A DNA stretch of 64,000 nucleotides, from the NCBI GenBank assembly GCA_029263455.1, contig JAJCXM010000003.1, positions 310,001-374,000 of the forward strand. Reading direction: 5' to 3'. This DNA comes from Holophagae bacterium. GTDB lineage: Bacteria > Acidobacteriota > Holophagae > Acanthopleuribacterales > Acanthopleuribacteraceae. The translations under genes were made by a program, and so were the position numbers. Positions 44,383 through 52,215 of this stretch are shown here, in pieces. The notes under the pieces are model-generated. The model searched no databases. It was not told where the DNA came from and saw only the letters and a program-made list of their open reading frames with translations. Every line of letters starts with the position of its first letter. Within the stretch, counting starts at the first letter, position 1.

Positions 44383-44646
44383 TGCTTGATGCTTGCTTCG
44401 TTTTGGAAGAGGGCTAACAGCCTAACCTCCGACACGGATGTCGGACTCACATTCTTGCAGCTTGATGCTTGTAGCTTGTTGCTTGTTGCTTGCTTCGCTA
44501 TGGATGAGGGCTAACAGCCTAACCTCCGACACGGATGTCGGACTCACATTCTTGAAGCTTGCAGCTTGCAGCTTGTTGCTTGTTGCTTGTTGCTTGCTGC
44601 TTGCTTCGCTTTGGATGAGGGCTAACAGCCTAACCTCCGACACGGA
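44383..44646 (+). repeat. Three tandem units with TTGCTTG heptamers and CCGACA-CGGA-TGTCGG hairpins
   Basis: Each unit of about 97-110 bp consists of a variable run of TTGCTTG-like heptamers, GAGGGCTAACAGCCTAACCTC, and the hairpin CCGACA-CGGA-TGTCGG followed by ACTCACATTCTTG. Hairpins at 44424-44453 and 44521-44550 are intact; the third is interrupted by a MITE after 44646. Heptamer number varies between units, which suggests slippage. Confidence 0.85.
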
Positions 44647-44804
44647 TGAGGCCGTCGCATAAGTGACTTCAAGCGTCTCTAATGTGAGTCCGAGCTTCTA
44701 GCATGAGGTTCGAAGTCTTTTGTTTCTATGCACTTAGGAACTCACCAACTGTACGGACATGCTGTTTTGAGCAAATTTGACGACTTATGAGACAGCCTCA
44801 CGGA
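44643..44804. repeat. Target-site duplication CGGA flanking the 44647-44800 MITE
   Basis: CGGA at 44643-44646 and 44801-44804. Removing the MITE and one copy gives CCGACA-CGGA-TGTCGG, as in the two intact tandem units directly upstream. Confidence 0.9.
44647..44800 (+). mobile_element. MITE (type B) of 154 bp inserted in a hairpin loop
   Basis: Ends TGAGGCCGTCGCATAAGT and ACTTATGAGACAGCCTCA, 4-bp duplication CGGA. Its interior is about 80% identical to the reverse complement of 38268-38420 and contains an inverted AACCTC-type hairpin (44681-44710). Non-coding. Confidence 0.9.
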
Positions 44805-44856
44805 TGTCGGACTCACATTCTTGAAGCTTGCAGCTTGTTGCTTGTTGCTTGCTGCT

Positions 44857-45570
44857 TCACCAGGATTTTGAGAGTTTTTCCACGTACTGCAAGACCTCGA
44901 AACCGTTGCCATCGCGTTTTTTTCGGCCATTCTCGTCGTAGAGCTGGAGGTACGGGATCGAATTGACGCCGTACTGTTTAGTGACAGGCGTTCCCCATTT
45001 GACAATGTCTATTTTTTTGACCGCGACCTTGTCGGGATATTTACGGGCAAGCGCTTCCAAACGCGGCGTTAGTTGACGGCATGGTCCGCACCAATCTGCA
45101 TAAAAATCGAAAACAACCCAGCGCCCTTTTTCCATGTGATCTTTGACGTCAACTTGTTGGCCAGGAATGCCGATTTTATCAATGATGGGCCCGCTTCGAG
45201 CAGAATCGCTAGAATCAGTAGAATCGTCTGATCCACCAACCTCCACGAAAGAAGAAGATGCTCGCGGTGACAAGGCCTTTAACTCTTCATTGGTTATGAC
45301 AATCGCCTTACGATCGATCACCGGTCGAGGCGCTGGCTCAAGTGACTGACCCGGGAAAAAAGTTAAAAATACATCGGGACTCACCTTTTTCATGCGCTCC
45401 CAATCGACCATTCCTTGACTCAGGAACATCTTTTGGCCTTGCTCCATTTGGCAACAAACCATGCTGCGCTCCAGGCTCACCTGTTGCGCCTGAACGGTGG
45501 TTCCATCCAATAAAACAACCTGCATGGTTTCGGGCGCCCAAGAGATAATCATCAAGAAAAAAACGAGCAT
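44857..45570 (-). CDS. Periplasmic thioredoxin-domain protein
   Basis: 237 residues, ATG 45570 with GGAGG upstream. A hydrophobic leader (MLVFFLMIISW) is followed by a domain of about 110 residues (VVLLDGTTVQAQQVSLERSMVCC in part: LLDGTTVQAQQVSL) and a linker rich in Ser/Asp. A thioredoxin fold occupies the last 100 residues with active site WCGPCRQLTPRLEALARKYP and cis-proline in NSIPYLQLYD. Probably exported and active in thiol-disulphide exchange. The N-terminal domain is not recognised. It is the first ordinary chromosomal gene after the repeat region. Confidence 0.88.
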   Translation of the reverse strand: MLVFFLMIISWAPETMQVVLLDGTTVQAQQVSLERSMVCCQMEQGQKMFLSQGMVDWERMKKVSPDVFLTFFPGQSLEPAPRPVIDRKAIVITNEELKALSPRASSSFVEVGGSDDSTDSSDSARSGPIIDKIGIPGQQVDVKDHMEKGRWVVFDFYADWCGPCRQLTPRLEALARKYPDKVAVKKIDIVKWGTPVTKQYGVNSIPYLQLYDENGRKKRDGNGFEVLQYVEKLSKSW

Positions 45571-45790
45571 GGTGGAGCCTCCATTCAGCTCATATCATAG
45601 TTCCTGAGCCACTTTTAGGTCAAACAACCACACATGCAATATTTTGCACTTGATATTGGTCTTTTCCACGCGACATTGTTTTTTTCACCAAAATCCGCAT
45701 TGAACTCATGACAAACCCCGCATATCCAGCACTTAGAGATGTCCGCAGGTTGGCAGAATTTTTGCTCTAGTGCTTCCCAAGGGGGATTCC

Positions 45791-46141
45791 ATGAAGATCC
45801 ATGTTGAGCGAGCTGACCGTATCGAGTTCAAGAACCCATTGCCAAGCTCAATTGATGGCGAGATTAAGGGGCGTATCCACAATGTCAGTGAGACTGGCTG
45901 TAAGGTCAATGCTGGTTCTTGGGTAAAAGTGAACAGCACGGTTCACCGCATCGCTATCTCTTCTGAACAGGAAGAAATATCCGTCGGCGGGCAAATTGTT
46001 CGTGCACGCATGATCCCCGAAGAACACGGCTCAGTTTACGAACTCGGTATCCGATTTCAACAGGACGATCCAGCACTTGCTCACTTGCAAGATTGGTTAC
46101 AGCGCATACAACAAGAGCAGTTGAATCAGGTCCATCATTAA
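45791..46141 (+). CDS. PilZ-domain protein
   Basis: 116 residues from ATG 45791 with AGGGGGA upstream (a GTG seven codons earlier is in frame). Single domain of PilZ type: ERADRIEFKNPLPSSIDGEI and GRIHNVSETGCKVNAG, ending in YELGIRFQQDDPALAHLQDWL. The usual RxxxR and D/NxSxxG c-di-GMP motifs are partly degenerate: NVSETG matches D/NxSxxG, the arginine pair is less clear (R-A-D-R). Binding of c-di-GMP is therefore possible but unproven. Convergent with and overlapping the proline dehydrogenase stop by 4 bp. Confidence 0.8.
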   Translation: MKIHVERADRIEFKNPLPSSIDGEIKGRIHNVSETGCKVNAGSWVKVNSTVHRIAISSEQEEISVGGQIVRARMIPEEHGSVYELGIRFQQDDPALAHLQDWLQRIQQEQLNQVHH

Positions 46142-47043
46142 CGATTAAAGAAGATCGCTTTAAAGAAAGTGCCTGCTAAGGCCGGATTTTCTTTTAATCG
46201 ACGGGTTGAATAGCCATACCAATCCGCGCCGTAGGGCACATAAATACGAACTTTGTGACCCGCATCTCTTAATCGGTTGCGGACATTTTCGCGCACGCCC
46301 AACAACATTTGGAACTCATACTGATCGGTTTTCATGCCGCGTTGCTCGATGATCTTTTCAGCTGCTTCTATCAGAAAGTCATCATGGGTCGCTATTCCCA
46401 CATAAGCATTCTTATCAAACATAGCCGTCAATCCGGTTACGTAGTTATCACGGATCTCCTGATAGCCCTTAAATGCATGTTCTTCTGACTCAACATAAAT
46501 GCCCTTGCATAACCTGAAGTTAGATTCACCGTTATCGGTAACACCCGTTATGTCAGATATGGTGCGACGCAAATAGGCCTGCAAGACTACACCCACATTT
46601 TGACCGTACTGCGCTCTAAACCGTTCATACATCTGAATGGTTAGGCTGGTACAAGGCGTATCTTCCATGTCGAGGCGCATGAAATTCCCAAACTTAACGG
46701 TTTCTATGAGCAGTTTTTCCAAGGTATCGCTACATTTCTTGTCATCTAGAAGTAGGCCAAAGAAGGTGGGTTTAATGGAGATATTTGAGTCAAGTGTATG
46801 TTCATCAATCGCTTGTAACGTTTCAAGGTAGCCCTGATAGGATTGATCGACCTGATCAAAACTGGTCACAAATTCACCTAACAAGTCTAAGGTGGCGCAA
46901 AAACCTTCGTTGTTGAGGCGTTTGACACAACTAATCGCATCAGCCAAAGATGCGCCAGCAATATACGGACGCGATAAACGCGCAACAATTGGCTTGGGCA
47001 CCAACGGCAATGTGCGAACAATCAAGTGATCCAGCAATCCCAT
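46138..47043 (-). CDS. Proline dehydrogenase
   Basis: 301 residues from ATG 47043, chosen because GGAGG lies about seven bases upstream; the frame runs to 47067. A FAD-dependent TIM barrel: GFCATLDLLGEFV, NISIKPTFFGLLLD, FMRLDMEDTPC, GVVLQAYLRRT and the C-terminal EFQMLLGVR with VYVPYG-like VRIYVPYGADWYGYSTRRLKENP (in parts), which carry the proline- and FAD-contact residues (YxxRRxxE as YSTRRLKE). Oxidises proline to pyrroline-5-carboxylate. Monofunctional, not the bifunctional PutA; the partner dehydrogenase is not in this window. Confidence 0.92.
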   Translation of the reverse strand: MGLLDHLIVRTLPLVPKPIVARLSRPYIAGASLADAISCVKRLNNEGFCATLDLLGEFVTSFDQVDQSYQGYLETLQAIDEHTLDSNISIKPTFFGLLLDDKKCSDTLEKLLIETVKFGNFMRLDMEDTPCTSLTIQMYERFRAQYGQNVGVVLQAYLRRTISDITGVTDNGESNFRLCKGIYVESEEHAFKGYQEIRDNYVTGLTAMFDKNAYVGIATHDDFLIEAAEKIIEQRGMKTDQYEFQMLLGVRENVRNRLRDAGHKVRIYVPYGADWYGYSTRRLKENPALAGTFFKAIFFNR

Positions 47044-47207
47044 ATATCTTCCTCCCACCTGGCGCACAGATTCTCACACACGCATTAAGAATACAACAAC
47101 CCAAAAGCGACTATTTAATGCATTCGCATGCTGCTATTGAAGCGATCGCTATTGTAGAGTAGTGGCAAGCGACCGTGCGTCGCGAAAAAGATTGAGGCAG
47201 GTCCCTA

Positions 47208-47810
47208 TTGGCAAGTAAGCGCAGCAAGAACAAAGTGTATCTGGTCGAGACGAGTGAAGGTCAGTATCGAACCTTTACAGATTGGGCCTCCTGCGAAAAA
47301 TATGTTCATGGCCGCCACGTTAGTTTCGCCGGTGGCGCCAATGAGCCCGAAGCCCTAGCTAAGCTGCTGAGGTCAAAGACAAAAAATGTGAGTCGCGAAA
47401 AGAAAGTTCGCAGCCCTGCTCCCGATTTACCCACTATCGGCATTTGCTCGGATGCTGGAACAAAAGGAAACCCGGGCCCGTGTGAATACCAGATCACCGA
47501 CTTGGATGGACATCAGTTGGAACACAAATTTCTTGGCGTTCACTCAAATAACTACGCCGAGCTGGCGGGCATAGGTGCCATGGTCCAATATGCCATTCGC
47601 TCTGCACACGAGCTCTTATGGACGGATTCAAAAATCGCCATGGGATGGATTAGTACAGGTAGAGTGGGAGAAACGGTTCACGAACGCGAAGTCATCATCA
47701 AAATGGCAAAAAAAATACAACAATTGCTCGATGAACACCCCAGCATCCAGCTCAAAAAATGGCATACGCGCCGTTGGGGAGAGATACCAGCCGATTTTGG
47801 TCGCAAGTGA
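47208..47810 (+). CDS. Viroplasmin-like domain fused to RNase H
   Basis: 200 residues from TTG 47208; no ATG lies in the N-terminal part and similarity starts at once. Residues 8-52 are a viroplasmin (caulimovirus-type) domain: KVYLVETSEGQYRTFTDWAS. Then comes a type I RNase H fold with catalytic D in CSDAGTKGNPG, E in SNNYAELAGIG, D in LLWTDSKIAMGW and the last D in EIPADFGRK. It cleaves RNA in RNA-DNA hybrids. The C-terminal WHTRRWGEIPADFGRK is a family hallmark. The CYTH gene begins two bases after the stop, so the two are co-transcribed. Confidence 0.92.
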   Translation: MASKRSKNKVYLVETSEGQYRTFTDWASCEKYVHGRHVSFAGGANEPEALAKLLRSKTKNVSREKKVRSPAPDLPTIGICSDAGTKGNPGPCEYQITDLDGHQLEHKFLGVHSNNYAELAGIGAMVQYAIRSAHELLWTDSKIAMGWISTGRVGETVHEREVIIKMAKKIQQLLDEHPSIQLKKWHTRRWGEIPADFGRK

Positions 47811-47812
47811 CA

Positions 47813-48334
47813 ATGGCAAAAAACATCGAAATAAAAGCTCGCCAAACTGATGCGCAGCAATTCGAGAAGGCCGGTGAATTGGCTGATCAGCCGCTGTCTG
47901 TTTTTGATCAGATGGACGTCTTTTTTGGCACGCGCTTCGGGATGCTAAAGCTGCGAATACAAACCGACACAAAAGCTCACTTAATCGCATATCAACGGGA
48001 GACCTGCGATGGACCTAAGCTTTCAAGTTACGAAATTGCAGAAGTAGAGGATGCGGAAACCATGGAACGTGTCTTACGACAGTCTTTGGGATGCACCGGT
48101 CGTGTAGAAAAGACGCGCAGGTTATGGATCATAGGCCAGACACGCATCCATTTTGATGAGGTCAAAGGGCTCGGCAACTTCATTGAACTTGAGGTTGTGT
48201 TAGATGAGCGACAAAGCCAGGAGGATGGACACACCATTGCAAGACAGATGATGCGGCAATTGGACATCAAAGAATTGGACCTCATTTCTGAGTCGTACGT
48301 GGATCTAATTCGGCAAATGAATACAAATCCATAA
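47813..48334 (+). CDS. CYTH-domain protein (class IV adenylate cyclase-like)
   Basis: 173 residues from ATG 47813. The start MAKNIEIKARQTD carries the ExExK-like signature of CYTH domains as EIKAR, with only two charged residues; later beta strands alternate charged residues (LKLRIQ, LIAYQRETCDGPKLSSYEI, RIHFDEVKGLGNFIELEVVLD), typical of the triphosphate tunnel. Members are adenylate cyclases, triphosphatases or thiamine triphosphatases; activity here cannot be told. It follows the RNase H gene with a 2-bp gap. Confidence 0.88.
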   Translation: MAKNIEIKARQTDAQQFEKAGELADQPLSVFDQMDVFFGTRFGMLKLRIQTDTKAHLIAYQRETCDGPKLSSYEIAEVEDAETMERVLRQSLGCTGRVEKTRRLWIIGQTRIHFDEVKGLGNFIELEVVLDERQSQEDGHTIARQMMRQLDIKELDLISESYVDLIRQMNTNP

Positions 48335-48475
48335 GCCAAGAATAATATGTGATTATGGTCATCTTTAGCGGGAATCAAAAAATGCAGGCACAAATGTTCC
48401 CCAAGTGATGACAGAATCATGGGAGGATAACAAAACAAAAGAACACGCCCAACTTGGCGACTAGAGGTGACCTGA

Positions 48476-50227
48476 ATGAACATCGTGCGAACCGTGACAT
48501 TGACCTTAATTCTCATCGGAACCAGCCTGTCTGCGCAGGTTGTCATCAACGAAGTCATGATTAATCCAAGCACTGGGGAACAGTTAGTTGAATTTAAGAA
48601 TGTGGGCGCTGGGGTCGCGGACCTTAGTAATTTCTGGATGTGCCAATTCCCGACTTATGAGCAGTTAGGCGCAGGCTTAAGTATCGAACCGGGCGAATTT
48701 GCCGTGCTACATATGGGTCAATCCGGTACCAATACATCCACTGATTGGTTCTTATCCACAAGTATGTCACTTGGCGTCGCGGACGGTGAGCTAGGGCTTT
48801 ACAATACCAATGACTTTGGTAATAGTGCGGCCATTGTGAGTTACCTACAATGGGGATCGGGCAACCATACCCGCGCATCTGTTGCCGTTACCGCCGGCAT
48901 CTGGCAAGACGCGAATGATTTTGTACCTGCTCCGGCCGCAGATCAATCCATCGGACTCGACGACATGGCTGTCAGCCCTTTCCAGTCAAGTGATTGGTTG
49001 ACTCAGAGCTCGCCATCGTTTGGCGTCGAGAACGGCACTGTCGCCCATGCGGAGAGCGAGCTACCTGTCAGTCATTTTGCTCAACTCGACGGACATTCGG
49101 TGGTACCTGCATTCGCGACTGGGGAACGTGGTTTGGCCAGCTTCTCGTTTAATCCATTGACCAACAACTTGTCTTACAACCTGATTCACCATCTAATTGA
49201 CGCCAGCTTGATTTCAATCAATGGCCCTGCCCTAGCCGGGACAGCGGGCCCACAACTATTTGGTCTTGGTACGCCCCATCAAGCCATCAGCGGGCAAGTC
49301 CACCTTTCAAACGCCGAGGCTGCAGATTTGGAAGCAGGTCTCTTGTATATCGAAATCAACACCATGTCGGCCGCCGGTCCCGAGATCCGAGGACAGATTC
49401 GAGCTTCATCATCTCTATGGAGCGATGTGAACGAGAGTCAGGAAGTCCCACCTACCGGATCGTCAGCCATCGGCATTACTTATATAACCTATGATCAAGA
49501 CACAAATATGCTTGATGTGCGCGTCGTTCACGATGTCAGCACCGTTACTATCTCACATATCCACGGACCTGCCCCCCCAGGAACCAATGCCGGTGTTGTT
49601 TTTACACTCACGGTTGGACCAACCATTATCGAGGGCTCATTCCTGCTAACGGCGGGTCAGGAAGACGACTTATTAGCGGGGAACTATTACATCAATATTC
49701 ACAGCACGGCTTTTCCTAGTGGCGAGATACGAGGCCAGATCTTCCCTGCCCAGATCCATTTGGCCAGCCTGACTGGCCGTCAAGAAGTTCCCATGACACA
49801 CGCTCCAGCCTTTGGGCTTGGATTAGCTATATATGATGAGAGCCTGGATGAATCGATGACTCAAGTCTTCCACGCAGTGCCCACGCCGACAGCTGCTCAT
49901 ATTCACGGGCCCGCGGCGGCTGGAAGCAATGCCGGCGTCCTCTTCAATTTAGGTACGCCCACCTCTCCCATCCTTTCGTCCAACGCCTTGAGCGCTCAAA
50001 ACGAAAGTGACTTGTTAGCTGGCCTCTTCTATTTCAACGTACATGATGCCTTGTATCCGGCGGGCGTGACTCGGGGTCAGATCCATCAAATCAATGCAAC
50101 GGCTTCCGCCCCATTGATTGCCTTTGCGTCAGATTGGCGGTTGTTTAGTGCCTGTTTTGGCACCACCTTGACCATCATCGAGATTCTTGAGTTTGCAGAA
50201 GCAAATTATGTCTGCCCTAACCCGTAG
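48476..50227 (+). CDS. Secreted protein: lamin-tail domain plus three CHRD domains
   Basis: 583 residues, ATG 48476 with GAGGTGA upstream; signal peptide (MNIVRTVTLTLILIGTSLSA). Residues 20-175 are an LTD (lamin tail) domain: VVINEVMINPSTGEQLVEFKN in part, then GLSIEPGEFAVLHMG. Three CHRD domains follow (about 195-300, 305-420, 425-545); each ends in EIRGQI or similar and the latter two carry AHIHGPA/SHIHGPA. The last 35 residues (DWRLFSACFGTTLTIIEILEFAEANY) are reminiscent of a dockerin tail without calcium loops. CHRD domains were named from chordin; in bacteria they occur in secreted proteins of unknown role. Confidence 0.88.
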   Translation: MNIVRTVTLTLILIGTSLSAQVVINEVMINPSTGEQLVEFKNVGAGVADLSNFWMCQFPTYEQLGAGLSIEPGEFAVLHMGQSGTNTSTDWFLSTSMSLGVADGELGLYNTNDFGNSAAIVSYLQWGSGNHTRASVAVTAGIWQDANDFVPAPAADQSIGLDDMAVSPFQSSDWLTQSSPSFGVENGTVAHAESELPVSHFAQLDGHSVVPAFATGERGLASFSFNPLTNNLSYNLIHHLIDASLISINGPALAGTAGPQLFGLGTPHQAISGQVHLSNAEAADLEAGLLYIEINTMSAAGPEIRGQIRASSSLWSDVNESQEVPPTGSSAIGITYITYDQDTNMLDVRVVHDVSTVTISHIHGPAPPGTNAGVVFTLTVGPTIIEGSFLLTAGQEDDLLAGNYYINIHSTAFPSGEIRGQIFPAQIHLASLTGRQEVPMTHAPAFGLGLAIYDESLDESMTQVFHAVPTPTAAHIHGPAAAGSNAGVLFNLGTPTSPILSSNALSAQNESDLLAGLFYFNVHDALYPAGVTRGQIHQINATASAPLIAFASDWRLFSACFGTTLTIIEILEFAEANYVCPNP

Positions 50228-50360
50228 CCAAGCAGAATTTTTGTTGCCTTACAAACTAAGCGACACCAAGTCATGTCTGGCAAGCGAGACAGGTTTTCGA
50301 CTCCGCCGCTGTAGCTAATGGGTTAGAATGGCCGTTTTACGGATGACAGGAGACAGCACA

Positions 50361-50717
50361 TTGACTGAAGAAAGCGAACAAAACACCCCAATTTCTTTCG
50401 ACGATTTCCTTAAAGTTGAGATGCGCGTGGCTAAGATCATGCAATGCGAGCGAGTGCCCAAATCTAAAAAACTACTGCGCATGGACGTCGATTTAGGCAC
50501 CGAAACACGTCAAATTGTGGCGGGACTAGCCCCTTGGTACCTACCCGAAGAGATGGTGGGTCGACGTGTCGTGGTTGTGGCAAACCTTGCACCGGTTAAA
50601 CTCATGGGTCTTGAGTCTAACGGTATGATCTTAGCCGCAACCGCAGCGACGGAAGCAGCCGTACCGGTTCTGTTAAGTGTCCCTGAAGGCAGCCAACTGG
50701 GAGCAAAAGTAAGTTAG
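50361..50717 (+). CDS. tRNA-binding domain protein (Trbp111/MetG C-terminal type)
   Basis: 118 residues from TTG 50361, supported by AGGAG eight bases upstream; ATG 50328 is an alternative that would add 11 residues. It is an OB-fold of the EMAPII/Trbp111 type: ISFDDFLKVEMRVAKIMQCE, KSKKLLRMDVDLG, RQIVAGLAPWYLPEEMVGR, VVVANLAPVKLMGLESNGMILAA (in part: ANLAPVKLMGLESNGMILAA). Free-standing forms bind tRNA, and similar domains end methionyl-tRNA synthetase. The next gene starts right after its stop. Confidence 0.92.
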   Translation: MTEESEQNTPISFDDFLKVEMRVAKIMQCERVPKSKKLLRMDVDLGTETRQIVAGLAPWYLPEEMVGRRVVVVANLAPVKLMGLESNGMILAATAATEAAVPVLLSVPEGSQLGAKVS

Positions 50718-51365
50718 ATGTCTTTGACCAAAGACAATTATGTGAACTATTTCCGCGCGGTCGAGCTACATTGGTCGATTCGCAGAGAACGACAAATTAT
50801 TGTTTCCCCCATCGAATTTGACGCCATTGACACATGGCATCAATCTCAAGTGCCGCTGCCAGTTGTGCTACGAGCCATCGATCAATTCCTTGAGCGTAAG
50901 GCAAAAGCAAAACGGCCACGCAGTATTCTGCTCAACCATGCCCATAAGGATGTTGAGCGGGTGCACCACGAATACCAACAACTGCACACTGGTCTCGCTG
51001 CCGGCGAAGCCGACTCAGGTGGCCTGACAAGCATCATTCGACGATTAACACGCAAACTCAATCAATTAGCCCGGTCTTGGCCCGCATGTGAACAAGCCAG
51101 CCTCGATATTGCCAATAATTTGAAAAAATTAGACATTGAAAGCCTTACTTCGTTAGCGGATGTGGAAGAGACCTTAATGAAGTGGGACAAGCAATTAATC
51201 GATGAATTTGAAGCGCAGATGAATGCATCCGAGCGCGTGCAACTTGTTTCAGATTTAGATGAGCTGATGGCCGACGATGACGACGTAAAATTGCGTGATC
51301 GCGTATGGCGCGATATGGTACGGTATCACTTCGATATTCCACGTCTAACCACCCTTGGAAACTAA
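50718..51365 (+). CDS. Protein of unknown function upstream of a DnaC-like ATPase
   Basis: 215 residues, start ATG directly after the previous stop. Layout: an N-terminal helical segment (NYFRAVELHWSIRRERQIIVSP), helices around 60-85 rich in Lys (FLERKAKAKRPRSILLNHAHKDV), then a long helical C-terminal half ending DDDDVKLRDRVWRDMVRYHFDIPRL (in part). The combination of helical N-terminus and downstream DnaC-like ATPase recalls the DnaD/DnaI arrangement of replication initiation, but no DnaD signature is visible. Function unassigned; operon context suggests DNA replication or repair. The DnaC-like ATG lies 4 bp downstream. Confidence 0.65.
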   Translation: MSLTKDNYVNYFRAVELHWSIRRERQIIVSPIEFDAIDTWHQSQVPLPVVLRAIDQFLERKAKAKRPRSILLNHAHKDVERVHHEYQQLHTGLAAGEADSGGLTSIIRRLTRKLNQLARSWPACEQASLDIANNLKKLDIESLTSLADVEETLMKWDKQLIDEFEAQMNASERVQLVSDLDELMADDDDVKLRDRVWRDMVRYHFDIPRLTTLGN

Positions 51366-51369
51366 CACT

Positions 51370-52215
51370 ATGACCTGCCCCATTTGCCAAGGAAAAGGAT
51401 TCACGACAAGCCAAAAAGGCATGTACGAAATCGTGATTGCTTGCAGCTGTCAGAGAAAAGCAAAGATCCAACAGCAGCTAGATAACAGCAGTATTCCGCG
51501 TAAATACCAGCGATACACCTTGTCAAAAAAGTCGGAAGACGGCCGTACACCCTTTAAGGAAGCGGAGGGCTTTTACGTTCGCGGACTCTCCGATGAAGAT
51601 GCCGATGCGTTACGTCAATGTAAGATGTCTCAAAAGAAGGCATTATCGCTGTGCCGCGCCCGCTTTACGAGCTACATGACCATGCTCGATCAGCCACCGG
51701 CTTCCGAACTACCAGGCCTAATGCTTTCAGGTACTTGCGGCATTGGTAAGACCCATTTGGCTGCCACATTATTAACAGACTTGGTGTGGTCCGGACTCAC
51801 CCCAGTCATGTTCATCGAATACACGCAGTTATTGCGACGCCTCCGTTATAGTTATGGGTCTAAGGACATCACCGAAGAGGACATCTTAGAACCATTAGTT
51901 AAGGCAAAAGTGCTAGTCCTAGATGATTTAGGTGCACAGGCTAGTGACAATCAGACATGGGTCCAAGACATTCTGGGATATTTGCTAAACGAACGCTATG
52001 GTGCGATGTTGCCCACCATCATCACCACAAACTTCCCAGATGAAGATAGCGAGGACGCCAAGGGTGCAAGGGCGTCTGGGCCTTATTTGACTGATCGAAT
52101 TGGGACGCGGTTGCGATCGAGAATCAGAGAGATGTGCCCCTTGATCACGATGCATGGCTTGGACCTGCGTCAATTGATTGAAACGGCGAAACCGCAAAGC
52201 GGTCCAAAATCGTGA
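51370..52215 (+). CDS. DnaC/DnaI-like ATPase with N-terminal zinc cluster
   Basis: 281 residues from ATG 51370. The N-terminus holds four cysteines, C3-x2-C6 and C25-x-C27, a likely zinc site, followed by a linker and the AAA+ core: Walker A GTCGIGKTH at 121-129, Walker B VLVLDDLGAQA, sensor I TIITTNFPDE and arginine finger region TDRIGTRLRSRI. It resembles helicase loaders DnaC/DnaI and IstB ATPases; there is no IstA or IS end nearby, so a helicase-loader-type role is favoured. The stop overlaps the GTG of the permease gene (GTGA). Confidence 0.88.
   Translation: MTCPICQGKGFTTSQKGMYEIVIACSCQRKAKIQQQLDNSSIPRKYQRYTLSKKSEDGRTPFKEAEGFYVRGLSDEDADALRQCKMSQKKALSLCRARFTSYMTMLDQPPASELPGLMLSGTCGIGKTHLAATLLTDLVWSGLTPVMFIEYTQLLRRLRYSYGSKDITEEDILEPLVKAKVLVLDDLGAQASDNQTWVQDILGYLLNERYGAMLPTIITTNFPDEDSEDAKGARASGPYLTDRIGTRLRSRIREMCPLITMHGLDLRQLIETAKPQSGPKS

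Larger units (their letters stand above)
43923..44856. other. Repeat cluster downstream of the transposase gene
   Basis: In order: REP, unit Y copy 2, unit X copy 2, the inverted copy of the 36071-36177 repeat, three tandem units with TTGCTTG heptamers, and a MITE at 44647-44800. No gene; open frames through the heptamers are simple-repeat artefacts. Confidence 0.8.

Noticed and set aside
44383-44650. CRISPR array, suggested by regular repetition.
   Set aside because: Repeats are contiguous heptamers and 100-bp units without unique spacers of constant length; no cas gene.
44422-44662. Protein-coding frames through the heptamer repeats on both strands.
   Set aside because: They translate simple repeats (QQATS-like runs) and have no start signal; simple-repeat artefact.
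34500-45000. Integron-like cassette array, suggested by small genes, toxin-antitoxin pairs and repeats between them.
   Set aside because: The repeats do not have the RYYYAAC/GTTRRRY ends of attC sites, differ from one gap to the next, and no integron integrase is present.
51370-52215. IstB of an IS21-type insertion sequence.
   Set aside because: There is no IstA gene or terminal repeat, and the gene has a zinc cluster and sits in a coupled chromosomal run.
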